Numbered from the stretch's first letter, positions 32,977 through 41,938 are shown. The stretch is DNA of 64,000 nt from Minicystis rosea (GCA_001931535.1 CP016211.1:3996501-4060500), one strand, 5' to 3'. The notes: a model not told the origin generated them from the sequence alone. A program made the numbers and translations.

Positions 32977-33747
32977 TCAGGCCTCGATCTGGTCTTGCAT
33001 CTCGCGGCGGAGCTGCTTGAGGAGCTCGACGCCGTCTTCGTCGAACTCCTTCATGCCACGGTTGGAGAGCGGAGCGTCGCTGAGCTTCTCGAGGATGCGA
33101 TCGACCTTGGCGATCTCGGCCTCCTGACGCTTGCGCAGCTCTTCGACCATCTTCTCGAAAGCCTCGAAGAAGTGCTGCAGCTCGTCGCCCTTGCGCAGGC
33201 GCTCGCGCACCACGAGCTTGCCGGCGCCGACCTCGCGGAGGAGGCGCTTCATCTTGTAGACGGGGCCCGCGACCTTGTGCGTGAAGACGATGCCGAGCAG
33301 GCCGACCGTGAGCACGAGGATCGCGAGCGTCGCCACGAGGCCGCCGAGGAGCGTCTGCTGTTGCTTCGCCAAGAAGGCGGCGTCGCGCTCGAGGCGCGCC
33401 TGCTCGTCCTTGAGCTTCTGCTCGTCCTTGGCGGCCTCCTCGCCGAACGTCTTGGCCAGCTCGGGATCGTCTTTGTACTCCTTCGCGATGTTCATCGCGA
33501 CGACCTGGCTGACCTTGCGGCTCTGCTGGATGACGAGGTGACCGCGCTCGACCGTCTTCTGACCTTGCTCGATGACCTCGGAGCTCGTGCGGAAGAGGAG
33601 CGTGCCGAGCGCGATGGAGAAGAGCAGCGCCGTCCCCGCGAGGAAGCTCGCGTACCGGAGCTGGAAGCTGCGATCGATGAGATAGTTGCGGGCGCTGCGC
33701 CTGTACGGCGGGACAGCACCGTTCGCGGCCTTGGTGGCATCGCTCAT
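32977..33747 (-). CDS. Two-pass membrane sensor with HAMP-like linker
   Basis: A 256-residue inner-membrane protein: hydrophobic segments at about 31-51 and 130-152 bracket a periplasmic, coiled-coil-prone helical domain rich in Lys/Gln/Glu. After the second segment comes a HAMP-like stretch (FTHKVAGPVYKMKRLLREVG) and a charged coiled coil. There is no kinase, cyclase or methyl-accepting domain, so any output must pass to a partner. The ATG at 33747 has a GAGGG site 5 bases upstream, and GATACG lies further upstream as a possible -10. It is convergent with yraN and precedes no partner gene. Confidence 0.78.
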   Translation of the reverse strand: MSDATKAANGAVPPYRRSARNYLIDRSFQLRYASFLAGTALLFSIALGTLLFRTSSEVIEQGQKTVERGHLVIQQSRKVSQVVAMNIAKEYKDDPELAKTFGEEAAKDEQKLKDEQARLERDAAFLAKQQQTLLGGLVATLAILVLTVGLLGIVFTHKVAGPVYKMKRLLREVGAGKLVVRERLRKGDELQHFFEAFEKMVEELRKRQEAEIAKVDRILEKLSDAPLSNRGMKEFDEDGVELLKQLRREMQDQIEA

Positions 33748-33799
33748 GAAAACCCTCGCATCTTCGTATCAGCGTAGAGGAGCGCGCGTCCTCGGTCCA

Positions 33800-34639
33800 T
33801 TACATGGAGGCCGCGACCTTCTGGAACGTCTCGACCGCGCTCTCCGCGCACATCTTCATGAGCAGGCTCTCGCTCTGCGTGTCACCCTTCGACGTCCCGC
33901 TCTGCGTGAGCTTCGGGGCGAACTCACCCTGCAGCGCTTTGTCGGGGTAGGTCCACATCGAGATACGCACGGTCTGCGAGAGATCACCGCCGCCGTAGAC
34001 CGGCGCCTCCACGGTCGCGATCAGGAAGAAGCCCTTCAGCTTCTTCGACTTCACGATCTGGCCGCCCTGCGCGCTCGTCTCCGACTTGGGCGCGACGGCG
34101 AACCCCTTCTTCGCGAGGAGCTTGTCCTGCATCGCCGAGCGCACGAGGGCGTCGACCTCCGCAGCGGGACGGCTCGTCTTGTTGGTGATCTGGATCGCGA
34201 CGTAATACTTCGTGTCGGGCCCGGGAGGCGGAGGCGCGCCGGGTGCGGCGGAGGAGCCGCCCGACGATCCGGCCTTCTCGAGCGCGGCGATCGACTTCTC
34301 CTCCTGCGTCTTCACGTTGGCCGCGGACTCCTTCGCGAGCGCGGCCTTGAGACACGGTAGCCCCGCGGGCTTGCCGAGCTTGCCGAGCGCCGCAGCGGCG
34401 GCGACCTTCACCGAAGCGTTGGCGTCGGAGAGCGCATCACAGAGCGGCTTCACCGCGCCGTCGTCACCCGAGGCGCCGAGCGCGAGCGCGGCCTGGGTGC
34501 GGATGCGGAAGTCGTCGCTCGTGCGGAGTTGATTGGCGAGCTCGCCGATCGAGGCCGCGAGCACGTTCGCCGGGACGAACAACAAGCCCAGCAGCAACAC
34601 GGCCAACGCGAACGAACGCACGAAGACGAGCCGGGGCAT
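33800..34639 (-). CDS. Exported HEAT-repeat protein
   Basis: A 279-residue protein with a signal peptide (MPRLVFVRSFALAVLLLGLLF, cleaved near VLAAS). Residues about 30-115 are HEAT repeats (RIRTQAALALGASGDDGAVK, NASVKVAAAAALGKLG). A Gly/Pro linker and a beta-rich C-terminal domain (YYVAIQITNKTSRPAAEVDA onward) follow, ending in a short helix. I do not know its role; secreted HEAT proteins usually act as scaffolds. The frame is open to 34903, but the upstream residues are Arg/Pro-rich and unlike protein. The ATG at 34639 has no ribosome binding site; TATCGT lies 10 bases upstream, so a leaderless message is possible. Confidence 0.75.
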   Translation of the reverse strand: MPRLVFVRSFALAVLLLGLLFVPANVLAASIGELANQLRTSDDFRIRTQAALALGASGDDGAVKPLCDALSDANASVKVAAAAALGKLGKPAGLPCLKAALAKESAANVKTQEEKSIAALEKAGSSGGSSAAPGAPPPPGPDTKYYVAIQITNKTSRPAAEVDALVRSAMQDKLLAKKGFAVAPKSETSAQGGQIVKSKKLKGFFLIATVEAPVYGGGDLSQTVRISMWTYPDKALQGEFAPKLTQSGTSKGDTQSESLLMKMCAESAVETFQKVAASM

Positions 34640-34979
34640 GCCAGGAGGCACGATACACGAAGCGATGATGCCGCTGGGAGAGGGAGGCGCGACGACGCAC
34701 CAGAAAGGTGTGCGTGGTCTCCGACGGCCGGGAAGATCGTGCACGGAACCTCGAAAAGCACGGGTCCGACCGCGGACCAGAAGCGTGTACGATGTGCGTG
34801 ATCGCCTTGGGTCTGGAACCGATGCCCATCGTCGGCGCTCTGCACGTGCTCGCCCGGTCGCCGCGAGCCGGCGGTTGGACGTGTATGGCCCGCGATGCTT
34901 CACCTCGTGCGCGGCTCCTCATTCCGACGGGCGTCGCCGCGGAAGATCTCCTCGACCCACAGGCCCTACCTCCCGCATC
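34640..34979. other. Divergent intergenic region
   Basis: These 340 bases separate two divergent genes. The minus-strand TATCGT (34655-34650) may be the -10 of the HEAT gene. On the plus strand TACGAT near 34793 is a weak -10 candidate. Reading frames crossing it look non-coding. Confidence 0.35.
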
Positions 34980-36755
34980 ATGCGCCCGATGAGCCGACTC
35001 GCCGCCGCCGCGCTGCTCCTCGCGACCGCGCTCCTTCCTGGAGCCGCCGCAGCGCAAACGGCCCCTACCCTGCGCGTCCACGTCCGCGGCGGCGCGGAGA
35101 TGCACGCCGTCGCGGGGAGCGAGCGCGGCGACGTGACGATTCGCGGCGAGCTCATCGACGACGCCGGCGCCGCCATCGCCAACGCGCCCGTCGTCCTCAC
35201 GGCCCTCGCCGAAGGCACGCGCGCAGCGCTGCGCATCGGTCCGCTCGCGCCATGCGAAGGATCGAGCGCGCGCGGCGCGGCGCGCGGTGGGGACGAGGCG
35301 GTGATCGAGACCGACGATCGCGGAGGCTTCTGCGCCGTGGGGCGCGCGCCCGCAGAAAAGTTGGTGCTCAAACTAAAGTTTCGCGGCTCGAAGGTCTACG
35401 ACGCCGCCGAGCTCGAGGTGCCCGTGACGGCCGAGGCCGAGCGGCTCCAGCGTGCGCTCCTGCGCTTCGAGCCGCCGCCCGAGACGATCGATCTGGATCG
35501 CGACACGATCACCGTGACGGCCGCGCTGCGCGTGGAGCGCAACGAGCTCTTCCGTCCATCGGCCGCGGGATCGGCGCAGCGCGCGAACCTTCAGCTCGTG
35601 CTCGAAGACGAGCCTCACGCGCACGTCGCGGAAGCCGTCACCGGCGGCGATGGTCGAGCACGCTTCGAGGTGAAGACCTCCGCGCTCGCAGGCCCGGGCG
35701 CGGGTGAGCTCGTGGTGCGCTTCGGCGGCAACGCGGTGCTCGCCAAAGCGGAGGACTCGAAGCCGATCGTGCGCCGCGCCGAAGCGCACGTCGCGCTCGA
35801 TCATCCGATCGGGAAAGCCGATCCGGAGGACGGCGTGGCGATGGACTTCGTCGTCACCACCGGTCGCGGGCCGGTCTCCGGCGGCGTCGTCGAAGTGCGT
35901 CGCGCGCAGAGCGGACCGCAGGGGCCCGGCGGCGACAGCTTGGGCGCAGGCAGCGTCGACGATCATGGACACGCGCGCGTCGTCGCTGCGTTCGCGGCTG
36001 CGGGCGCTTCGAAGGTGCCGCTCGTCGTTCGCTACGTTCCTGCAGCGCCGTGGTACCGCGCCGGTCCGGAGCTGCGTGTCGAGGTCGAGGTCGCAGGCCC
36101 CGGCGTGCTCCGACAGGTGTTGCTCGCCGTCGTCGTGATCGGCGCGGCCGTGTGGGTCGCATCGGGGTGGCGTCGTGCGCCGCGCCCGCGCGAGCTCCCG
36201 GGCATGGAGGGCGCCGATGCTGCTCCCTCGGGTCGTGCCGGCGTGCAGGTGCTCGCTTCGCCGCCGGATCTCGTCGGTTGGCGCGGCTCCGTGACCGATG
36301 CGCACGATGGATCGCCGATCGCCGGCGCGACGCTCGCGATCGTCACGGTGTCGTTCGCGGGCGACGGCACGGTGGCGCGGGTCACGTCGGACGAGCGCGG
36401 CGTGTTCGCCTTGGAAGCTGCAGTCCGCAACGACGCGCGCCTCGTCGTGACCTCGCCCGACCACGCCACGCACGAGCAACCGCTGCCGCCTCCGAGCGTG
36501 CTGCGCGTGGCTTTGATCACGCGTCGGCGCGCGCTGCTGGAGCGGCTCGTACGCTGGGCGCGCCAGCGTGGTGCTCCGTTCGACGGCGCGCCCGAGCCGA
36601 CCCCCGGTCACGTGCGCCGCGCGGCCTCGCGCGCGAGCATCGCCGATGTCGAGACCTGGGCCGGGCACGTCGAGCAGGCCGTCTACGGCGCCGAGCGCGT
36701 CGACGAGGCCCGGGAGCGCGCCATTCGCGACACGGAGCCGCGCCCCGCGAGATGA
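34980..36755 (+). CDS. Exported/membrane protein with carboxypeptidase-regulatory-like domain
   Basis: A 591-residue protein. The signal peptide runs from MRPMSRLAAAALLLATALLP to about AAAAQ. The next 350 residues look like repeated beta-sandwich (Ig-like) modules. A hydrophobic segment at about 378-398 (LLAVVVIGAAVWVASGW) is followed by basic residues. A carboxypeptidase-regulatory-like beta fold comes next (WRGSVTDAHDGSPIAGATLA, then SDERGVFALEA). The C-terminus is helical and charged. The start at 34980 (or the ATG at 34989) is chosen for the signal peptide; the frame is open upstream but not protein-like. Role unknown; a surface or envelope-spanning function is likely. FtsY follows 130 bases later behind its own promoter. 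Confidence 0.8.
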   Translation: MRPMSRLAAAALLLATALLPGAAAAQTAPTLRVHVRGGAEMHAVAGSERGDVTIRGELIDDAGAAIANAPVVLTALAEGTRAALRIGPLAPCEGSSARGAARGGDEAVIETDDRGGFCAVGRAPAEKLVLKLKFRGSKVYDAAELEVPVTAEAERLQRALLRFEPPPETIDLDRDTITVTAALRVERNELFRPSAAGSAQRANLQLVLEDEPHAHVAEAVTGGDGRARFEVKTSALAGPGAGELVVRFGGNAVLAKAEDSKPIVRRAEAHVALDHPIGKADPEDGVAMDFVVTTGRGPVSGGVVEVRRAQSGPQGPGGDSLGAGSVDDHGHARVVAAFAAAGASKVPLVVRYVPAAPWYRAGPELRVEVEVAGPGVLRQVLLAVVVIGAAVWVASGWRRAPRPRELPGMEGADAAPSGRAGVQVLASPPDLVGWRGSVTDAHDGSPIAGATLAIVTVSFAGDGTVARVTSDERGVFALEAAVRNDARLVVTSPDHATHEQPLPPPSVLRVALITRRRALLERLVRWARQRGAPFDGAPEPTPGHVRRAASRASIADVETWAGHVEQAVYGAERVDEARERAIRDTEPRPAR

Positions 36756-36829
36756 GGCGAAATCACGTCAAATCGCGGTGCGCCCAGCCGCGTGCCGGCA
36801 CGGCACCCCGGCCGCCGCTGCGGCCGGCG

Positions 36830-36857
36830 TTGACGTGGGTAGAGCGTTTCATATAGT
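36830..36857 (+). promoter_or_regulatory. Promoter of ftsY
   Basis: TTGACG (36830-36835), 16 bases, TATAGT (36852-36857). Transcription should begin near 36864, about 22 bases before the GTG. Confidence 0.75.
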
Positions 36858-36885
36858 CGCCCGGCTGCCCGGAGAGCCCCCAATC

Positions 36886-38196
36886 GTGGAACCGACCTAC
36901 ATCATCATCGGCCTCGTCGTCCTCGTGATCGCCGTGGTCGCCTACTTCGTCCTTCTGAAGAAGCCGGCGCAGACGCCCGAAATCGAGGCGCCGCCGGAGG
37001 AGAAGAAGCTGCCGGAGAAGGCGCCCGCGCCTGCTCCGGTGGAAGCGAAGCCGGCGCCCAAGGCACAGAAGCCGGCCCCGCAGCCCAAGGCCGAGAAGCC
37101 GGAGCGCGTGCCGGAGAAGGCTCCGGAAGCGAAGAAGGCGCCCGAGCCCAAGGTCGAGAAGGCGCCCGAGCCCGTCGTCGAGCGGGTGCCCGAGCCCAAG
37201 ATCGAGAAGCCGGCCGCGCCGCCGCCGCCGTCCGCGAAGGTCGAGAAGCCCGCGCCCTCCGCGCGGAAGCGCGACGTCGAGGGCTTGCGCAAGGGCCTCG
37301 CCAAGGTCCGCGAGAAGGAGGGCTTCTTCGGTCGGCTCAAGGCGCTCTTCACCGGTCGGAAGGAGATCGATCCGCAGATCGTCGAGCAGATCGAAGAGGT
37401 GCTCCTCACCTCCGACGTCGGCGTGAAGACGACGCAGACGCTCCTCGACGAGATCAAGCACAAGCTCGAGAAGAACGAGCTCTCCGACAACGACAAGGTC
37501 TGGGACGCGCTGCGCGAGCACGCTTCCTCCATCCTGAGCATCGGCGGCGGCGGCATCGCGCTCACGGCCAAGCCCACGGTGGTGATGGTCGTGGGCGTGA
37601 ACGGCGTCGGCAAGACGACGACGATCGGCAAGCTCGCCACGAAGCTCAAGGCCGAAGGCAAGAAGGTCGTGCTCGCCGCGGGCGACACGTTCCGCGCGGC
37701 CGCCGTGCAGCAGCTCAAGGTCTGGGGCAAGCGCGTGGACGTCGAGGTCGTCGCCGGCAAGGACGGCGCGAACCCGGGCGCGGTGATCTTCGACGCCATC
37801 CAGCGCGCGAAGGAGATCGGTGCGGACGTCGTCCTCGCGGACACCGCCGGCCGTCTGCACACGAAGACCAACCTCATGGAAGAGCTGACCAAGGTCGCGC
37901 GCACCATGACGAAGGCGATGGATGGTGCTCCGCACGAGACGCTCCTCGTGCTCGACGCGACCAACGGTCAGAACGCGATGCAACAGGCCGGCATGTTCAA
38001 GGAGGCGCTTCCCCTCTCGGGCATCGTGCTGACCAAGCTCGACGGCACGGCCAAGGGCGGCGTCATCCTCGGCATCTGCTCGGAGTACGAGCTCCCCGTG
38101 CGCTACATCGGCATCGGTGAGCGCGCCGAAGATCTGCGCGACTTCATCCCCGAAGAGTTCGTCGAGGCCATGCTCGGCCAGAACGACGCCGCGTAG
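36886..38196 (+). CDS. ftsY: Signal recognition particle receptor FtsY
   Basis: FtsY is the SRP receptor GTPase that docks ribosome-SRP complexes at the inner membrane. This copy has 436 residues: an N-terminal membrane segment (IIIGLVVLVIAVVAYFVLL, about 6-24), a Pro/Ala/Lys/Glu-rich acidic-basic linker to about 125, then the helical N domain and the GTPase. Motifs: GVNGVGKTT at about 236-244, DTFRAAA, DTAGR at about 319-323, TKLDGTAKGG near 384. The start is the GTG at 36886, with GGAGAG 9 bases upstream; the frame has no ATG before the GTPase domain. An N-terminal membrane anchor is known in some FtsY groups but absent in E. coli. It is apparently monocistronic. Confidence 0.97.
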   Translation: MEPTYIIIGLVVLVIAVVAYFVLLKKPAQTPEIEAPPEEKKLPEKAPAPAPVEAKPAPKAQKPAPQPKAEKPERVPEKAPEAKKAPEPKVEKAPEPVVERVPEPKIEKPAAPPPPSAKVEKPAPSARKRDVEGLRKGLAKVREKEGFFGRLKALFTGRKEIDPQIVEQIEEVLLTSDVGVKTTQTLLDEIKHKLEKNELSDNDKVWDALREHASSILSIGGGGIALTAKPTVVMVVGVNGVGKTTTIGKLATKLKAEGKKVVLAAGDTFRAAAVQQLKVWGKRVDVEVVAGKDGANPGAVIFDAIQRAKEIGADVVLADTAGRLHTKTNLMEELTKVARTMTKAMDGAPHETLLVLDATNGQNAMQQAGMFKEALPLSGIVLTKLDGTAKGGVILGICSEYELPVRYIGIGERAEDLRDFIPEEFVEAMLGQNDAA

Positions 38197-38655
38197 TCAC
38201 CCCCCCCCCATCCGTGCTGCGCTCTGCAGCGCGATGAGACCTCCCCAACATCTTCACGCCACCGCGTCCCGCTCCGGGCGACGCATGGTCCTTCACACAT
38301 GGTCGCTCACGCATCTCTCCCGAAGCGCTCGATCGATGCGAGATCGCAGCATTCCTCGACCCAAGCTGCTCGCGCGATTCGCGTCGGACGACGGGTGCGA
38401 GCGCTGCTCCATGAGGACTGCCTGACGCGTGTGGTACGGGCGCTCGCAACTCATCACGGCTCGATGGACGGATTTGGTTTGATTCCGGGAATTTCTGCGT
38501 GATATAGTCCGTCGGGCTTGGCGGTTGACTGAATTGTTGAGCGATTTCGCGTAGTTAGTCCGCGATGCTCACCAGCCAGCAAGTTGTAACTGTTCGTCAG
38601 GTGGGATCGCTGAGCGGTCGATGATCGCGTCGCACGAACTCCGGAAGGGATGGCG
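38197..38655 (+). other. Intergenic region with gltA promoter
   Basis: This 459-base gap starts with a run of nine C. TTGATT (38479-38484), 18 bases, TATAGT (38503-38508) is a good promoter for gltA and leaves a leader of about 140 bases. A second TTGACT at 38525-38530 has no properly spaced -10. No coding frame is evident. Confidence 0.55.
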
Positions 38656-39654
38656 ATGAACCAGGCTCGCGTGGGGCTTCTCGTTGCAGCTGCGCTGGTT
38701 GCGATGCCGGTCGCGGCATTGGCGCAGCCCAAGGGCGCGCCCGCCAAGGCAGCCGCTGGTGGGAAGAAAGATCAGGGCAAGAAGGACGCGCCCGCCGATG
38801 CTCCCGCTGCTGCGGACAAGCCGGCGGACAAGCCTGCCGATCAACCTGTCGAGGCACCGGCTGCTGCCGGTGATTCGCCGGGTGCGCTCGGCGATATCTG
38901 CCAGATCGACCCGACGGCTTGTCCCAGCATCGACATGGACAAGGCCGCCAAGCGGAACATGAACGAGCGGATGTACGCGGTGCAGCAGATCTATGCGCTC
39001 CGCTACCATCGGTTCGAAGTGAATCCGTACTTCGGGCTCACCATGAACGACCAGTTCGTCGGCCATCCTGGGCCGGGTCTGGCGCTCAACTTCTACATCA
39101 CCAACGTGCTTGCCGTCGGTGTGAACGGCAACTTCTACCAGGGCCTCAACTCGCCCTCGGGGTTCAACCTCCAGACGAGCCGTGCGGCCCGCGTCGGTGA
39201 GCCGATCACCGAGTACCAGTGGAACGCCAACGCCAACGTCACGTACGTCCCTGCGTACGGCAAGTTCGCGGGCTTCGGCGACTTCATCTTCCACTACGAT
39301 TTCTTCGTGCTCGGCGGTGTCGGCGCGATCTCGACCCGTCCGTACGCGGTCATCGACCCCGACAACCGCACGTTCACCTTCAAGCCGAAGGTCGACATCC
39401 ACCTCGGCGGCGGCCTGCGGATCTTCTTCAACCGCTGGCTCGCGCTCACGCTCGAAGTTTCGGACTACCTCTACTTCGAGAAGCTCGAGAACCCGACCAT
39501 CAAGGAAGGGATCGATTTGAAGACCGGCAAGCTGAACGCGCAGGATCCGACCACCTGGCTCGCGGACGGCTCGTTCATCACCAACAACGTGCAGGCGCAG
39601 GTTGGTCTCAGCATCTTCCTGCCGTTCACGTGGGAGTACCGCTTGCCGAAGTGA
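38656..39654 (+). CDS. gltA: Outer-membrane beta-barrel, GltA/GltB-type
   Basis: A 332-residue exported protein. Residues 1-23 are a signal peptide (GLLVAAALVAMPVAALA); 24-75 are a Lys/Ala/Pro/Asp-rich linker; then CQIDPTACPSIDMDKAAKRN, and from about 110 an eight- to ten-strand beta-barrel with aromatic girdles (FEVNPYFGLTMNDQFVG, ALNFYITNVLAVGVNGNFYQ). It ends WEYRLPK. Myxobacterial OMPs of this type include GltA and GltB/NfsA and NfsB. The pair here, lying within 8 kb of gltC-I, fits them; which of the two is A is a guess from order. The ATG at 38656 is preferred over 38650 because GGAAGGG (38643-38649) is spaced 6 bases from it. Confidence 0.8.
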   Translation: MNQARVGLLVAAALVAMPVAALAQPKGAPAKAAAGGKKDQGKKDAPADAPAAADKPADKPADQPVEAPAAAGDSPGALGDICQIDPTACPSIDMDKAAKRNMNERMYAVQQIYALRYHRFEVNPYFGLTMNDQFVGHPGPGLALNFYITNVLAVGVNGNFYQGLNSPSGFNLQTSRAARVGEPITEYQWNANANVTYVPAYGKFAGFGDFIFHYDFFVLGGVGAISTRPYAVIDPDNRTFTFKPKVDIHLGGGLRIFFNRWLALTLEVSDYLYFEKLENPTIKEGIDLKTGKLNAQDPTTWLADGSFITNNVQAQVGLSIFLPFTWEYRLPK

Positions 39655-39706
39655 GGCCGCGGCAACTGGGTTTCGAGGCAACCTACCGACGGAACTGGGT
39701 ACTAGG

Positions 39707-40615
39707 ATGATGCGTCGATTCTGCAAGTCTGTTGGCGCGGTGATCGCCGGTGTCACTGCGCTGCTCTCGCTGAGCACGTCGAGCTCGACTGCCAACGCTC
39801 AGGAGATTCAGCTCACGGGCCCCCTCGCGGGTGCTCCCGCCGTGCGCAAGCTCCGCCTGCATCGTGCGGGCCGCTTCGAGGTGTCGGTCGGCTCGTCCTT
39901 CTCGCTCCTGGACCAATACCTCCGCACGGTCATGCCAGGTGCCACGCTCACGTATCACTTCACCGACTGGATCGGTGTGGGCGTCTGGGGAGGTTACGGC
40001 TTCCAATACACGACGGGCCTCACCGACGAGCTCCAGCAAAAGGCGATCGATGACCGGAACTGCGCCGGCCGGCCCTCGATCAAGGCCTGCCAGCTCACGG
40101 CGGTCAACGTGACGCGAGGCAAGCTCTCGAGCGATCAGCTCGGCCACATCCAGTGGACGGTAGCTCCGCAGGTCGTGGCAGTGCCGTTCCGCGGGAAGAT
40201 CTCGCTCTTCGGCGCGGCCACGATCGACACCGATGTCGATCTCTTCGCGGGTGCTGCCATCATCGGCATGCGCGAACGTCAGCCCTGCGGCGCCGATACA
40301 GATGGCGTGGTGGCCGCTGGTGTCCTTCCGTGCGCCAACGCGGCTTCTTTCGCGCTGGCAAGTCGCGTGACCGTCGCGCCGACCTTCGGCCTCGGTCTGA
40401 ACTTCTACCCTTCGTCGTTCTTCGGCCTGGGCTTCGAGTTCCGTGCCCTTCCCTTCACGTGGAACACGTCGGGCTTCGACAACCACGGCGGCGGGAACAA
40501 CAAGGACTTCCCGGACAACAACGTGAACAGCGCCGACCGCGAGTTCCACTTCAACACGATGATCTCGGTCCAGGCGAAGTTCGCCTTCCCGATCAACATC
40601 AAGTCGTCGCAGTAG
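39707..40615 (+). CDS. gltB: Outer-membrane beta-barrel, second of the GltA/GltB-type pair
   Basis: A 302-residue exported protein with signal peptide MMRRFCKSVGAVIAGVTALL...ANA before QEIQL. The mature part begins with the family-like phrase AVRKLRLHRAGRFEVSVGSS and continues as alternating strands with aromatic ends (TYHFTDWIGVGVWGGYGFQY, GLGLNFYPSSFFGLGFEFRA), ending FAFPINIKS. This is the pattern of the small myxobacterial barrel family that includes GltA/GltB. It follows the first barrel by 52 bases on the same transcript and is ended by a strong terminator. Start 39707 or the adjacent ATG 39710. Confidence 0.8.
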   Translation: MMRRFCKSVGAVIAGVTALLSLSTSSSTANAQEIQLTGPLAGAPAVRKLRLHRAGRFEVSVGSSFSLLDQYLRTVMPGATLTYHFTDWIGVGVWGGYGFQYTTGLTDELQQKAIDDRNCAGRPSIKACQLTAVNVTRGKLSSDQLGHIQWTVAPQVVAVPFRGKISLFGAATIDTDVDLFAGAAIIGMRERQPCGADTDGVVAAGVLPCANAASFALASRVTVAPTFGLGLNFYPSSFFGLGFEFRALPFTWNTSGFDNHGGGNNKDFPDNNVNSADREFHFNTMISVQAKFAFPINIKSSQ

Positions 40616-40637
40616 GCAGCAGTCGTCACGGCCTCGG

Positions 40638-40667
40638 CGCCCTCCCGTGCTTCGCACGTGGAGGGCG
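40638..40667 (+). terminator. Terminator after gltA-gltB
   Basis: CGCCCTCC (40638-40645) and GGAGGGCG (40660-40667) plus an inner CGTGC/GCACG pair around a TTC loop form a 13-bp stem with one bulge, 22 bases after the stop, followed by TCGTCGTTTGTG. Confidence 0.8.
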
Positions 40668-41030
40668 TCGTCGTTTGTGCTTCACGCACCTCGCGCAGAG
40701 AACGTGCGCGCGAACGCGACACCTTGAAGCGTCGTTGGAGCACGGCAAAGCTGGCCATCGATGGCGCGCGTTGCGCGCGGAAGGCCATCGTTGGCGTGCG
40801 TTGTCGGGTCACATGCTGCGCGCGGAAGGCGCATCTCGTGAGCGAACGTGGCGATCCCCGCTTCCGCGCCGAGGCGGCTCACGTCGAAGCGAGCGTGTCG
40901 TTCGGGCGCGATGCAACGTCGCCATCGATGGCGCATCGCTGAGTCATGTGCCTCGCGGAGAGCGGCGTGCTTCGTCGCACGAATGCGCGCAGGCTCGCGA
41001 GCTGCTCGTCGCGAAGCTCCGCGAAACACA
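40668..41030. repeat. Non-coding stretch with degenerate short repeats
   Basis: No gene-like frame is visible. A GCCATCGATGGCG-type palindromic motif recurs at about 40758, 40790 (as GCCATCGTTGGCG) and 40920, accompanied by CGCGCGGAAGGC at about 40778 and 40818. These look like decayed repeat copies. Confidence 0.45.
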
Positions 41031-41068
41031 AGCGCTCATGCGCCCCGTGACGGGCGTGCATGAGCGCT
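41031..41068 (-). terminator. Second hairpin downstream of HEAT gene
   Basis: AGCGCTCATGC (41031-41041) pairs perfectly with GCATGAGCGCT (41058-41068), with GCCC/GGGC inside. It may be a back-up terminator for the minus-strand gene or stop plus-strand read-through. Confidence 0.6.
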
Positions 41069-41076
41069 CCTCGGGT

Positions 41077-41101
41077 CATCGGTGTCGAAGGGACACCGAT
41101 G
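41077..41101 (-). terminator. Terminator hairpin of HEAT gene
   Basis: CATCGGTGTC (41077-41086) and GACACCGATG (41092-41101) make a perfect 10-bp stem with a 5-base loop, 8 bases beyond the stop at 41110. Confidence 0.7.
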
Positions 41102-41109
41102 CGGTGGGA

Positions 41110-41880
41110 TCAGTGATAGCTCGCGCCGCGGACGACCTTGCCGTCGCTGCCGAGGCCGAAGGCCGTCTCGCGGAGGGCGGTCTGCACCGTGTCGCGGAGC
41201 TCGGTGGGGATGACCCAGCCGCGGAACAGGAGGCCCTCGCCTACCTTGTTCTTCACGCGCACGCTCTCTTCGGCCTCGAGGAGCTTCACCAGGGGCGTGA
41301 TGCTCTCGGTGTTGTTCTGAGCGAAGGTCGTCTCGACGGCGTGGAAGCGGACCGTCTCGTTCACGTCCTCGAGGAAGGGCTCGACGGCCTCGCGCACGGC
41401 CTCGCTCTTCACCTCTTCGAGCGCTTGGATGACCTGGAGCTTCGGCTCCACGTTGCGCGCGTACTCGGTGTCGAAGCGCTCGAGGATTTCGATGAGCTTC
41501 TCCTCGTACTCGGCGTCGTCCAGGAGCTCGTGCAGGATCTTGAGCGGCCAGGTGAGCTGCTCGGCCTTGGCGCAGAACTCGATCACGGAGGGGACGACGT
41601 CCTTGCCGGCGCCGACGACGCCTTGGAAGGCGACGTCCTTCTCCTCCTGATCGGTGATCGACGGGTCGATGACGAAGGTGAAGCGCTTGAGCAGCGCGGT
41701 GGCAGCGTCCGACGACTTCATGTCGGCGAGCTGTTGCAGCGCCTCCATGCGGTCATACGTCTGCGCGCGCTTGTCGCCGGCCACCTTGGCGGGCCCTGCG
41801 ACGCGCTTGTCCTGCGCGGGCGCGGACGCCGCGGCGGAGGGAGGGACGCTCTTCTTCTTCAGGAAGTCGAAAAAACCCAC
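41110..41880 (-). CDS. Cytoplasmic HEAT-repeat protein
   Basis: A 256-residue soluble protein. It opens MGFFDFLKKK, an amphipathic start seen in peripheral proteins, then an Ala/Pro linker to about 40. From about 45 it is an alpha solenoid of HEAT-like repeats (EALQQLADMKSSDAATALLK, VRFHAVETTFAQNNTESITP), ending FGLGSDGKVVRGASYH. No catalytic motif is seen; it is likely a scaffold. The start is a GTG at 41880 with a GCGAGG site upstream. It is monocistronic and divergent from the barrel-cytochrome genes. Confidence 0.85.
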   Translation of the reverse strand: MGFFDFLKKKSVPPSAAASAPAQDKRVAGPAKVAGDKRAQTYDRMEALQQLADMKSSDAATALLKRFTFVIDPSITDQEEKDVAFQGVVGAGKDVVPSVIEFCAKAEQLTWPLKILHELLDDAEYEEKLIEILERFDTEYARNVEPKLQVIQALEEVKSEAVREAVEPFLEDVNETVRFHAVETTFAQNNTESITPLVKLLEAEESVRVKNKVGEGLLFRGWVIPTELRDTVQTALRETAFGLGSDGKVVRGASYH

Positions 41881-41938
41881 GATCTTGCCTCGCCGCTCGC
41901 TTAGTCGAATCGCCTTCGCCCGGCAAGGGCCGGCCCCG

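Noticed and set aside
38525..38557. A second gltA promoter at TTGACT
   Set aside because: The nearest -10-like hexamer (TAGTTA) is 21 bases away, outside usual spacing.
38197..38655. A small gene or RNA between ftsY and gltA
   Set aside because: Frames here are short and Arg/Ser-rich with no ribosome binding site; only a promoter for gltA is convincing.
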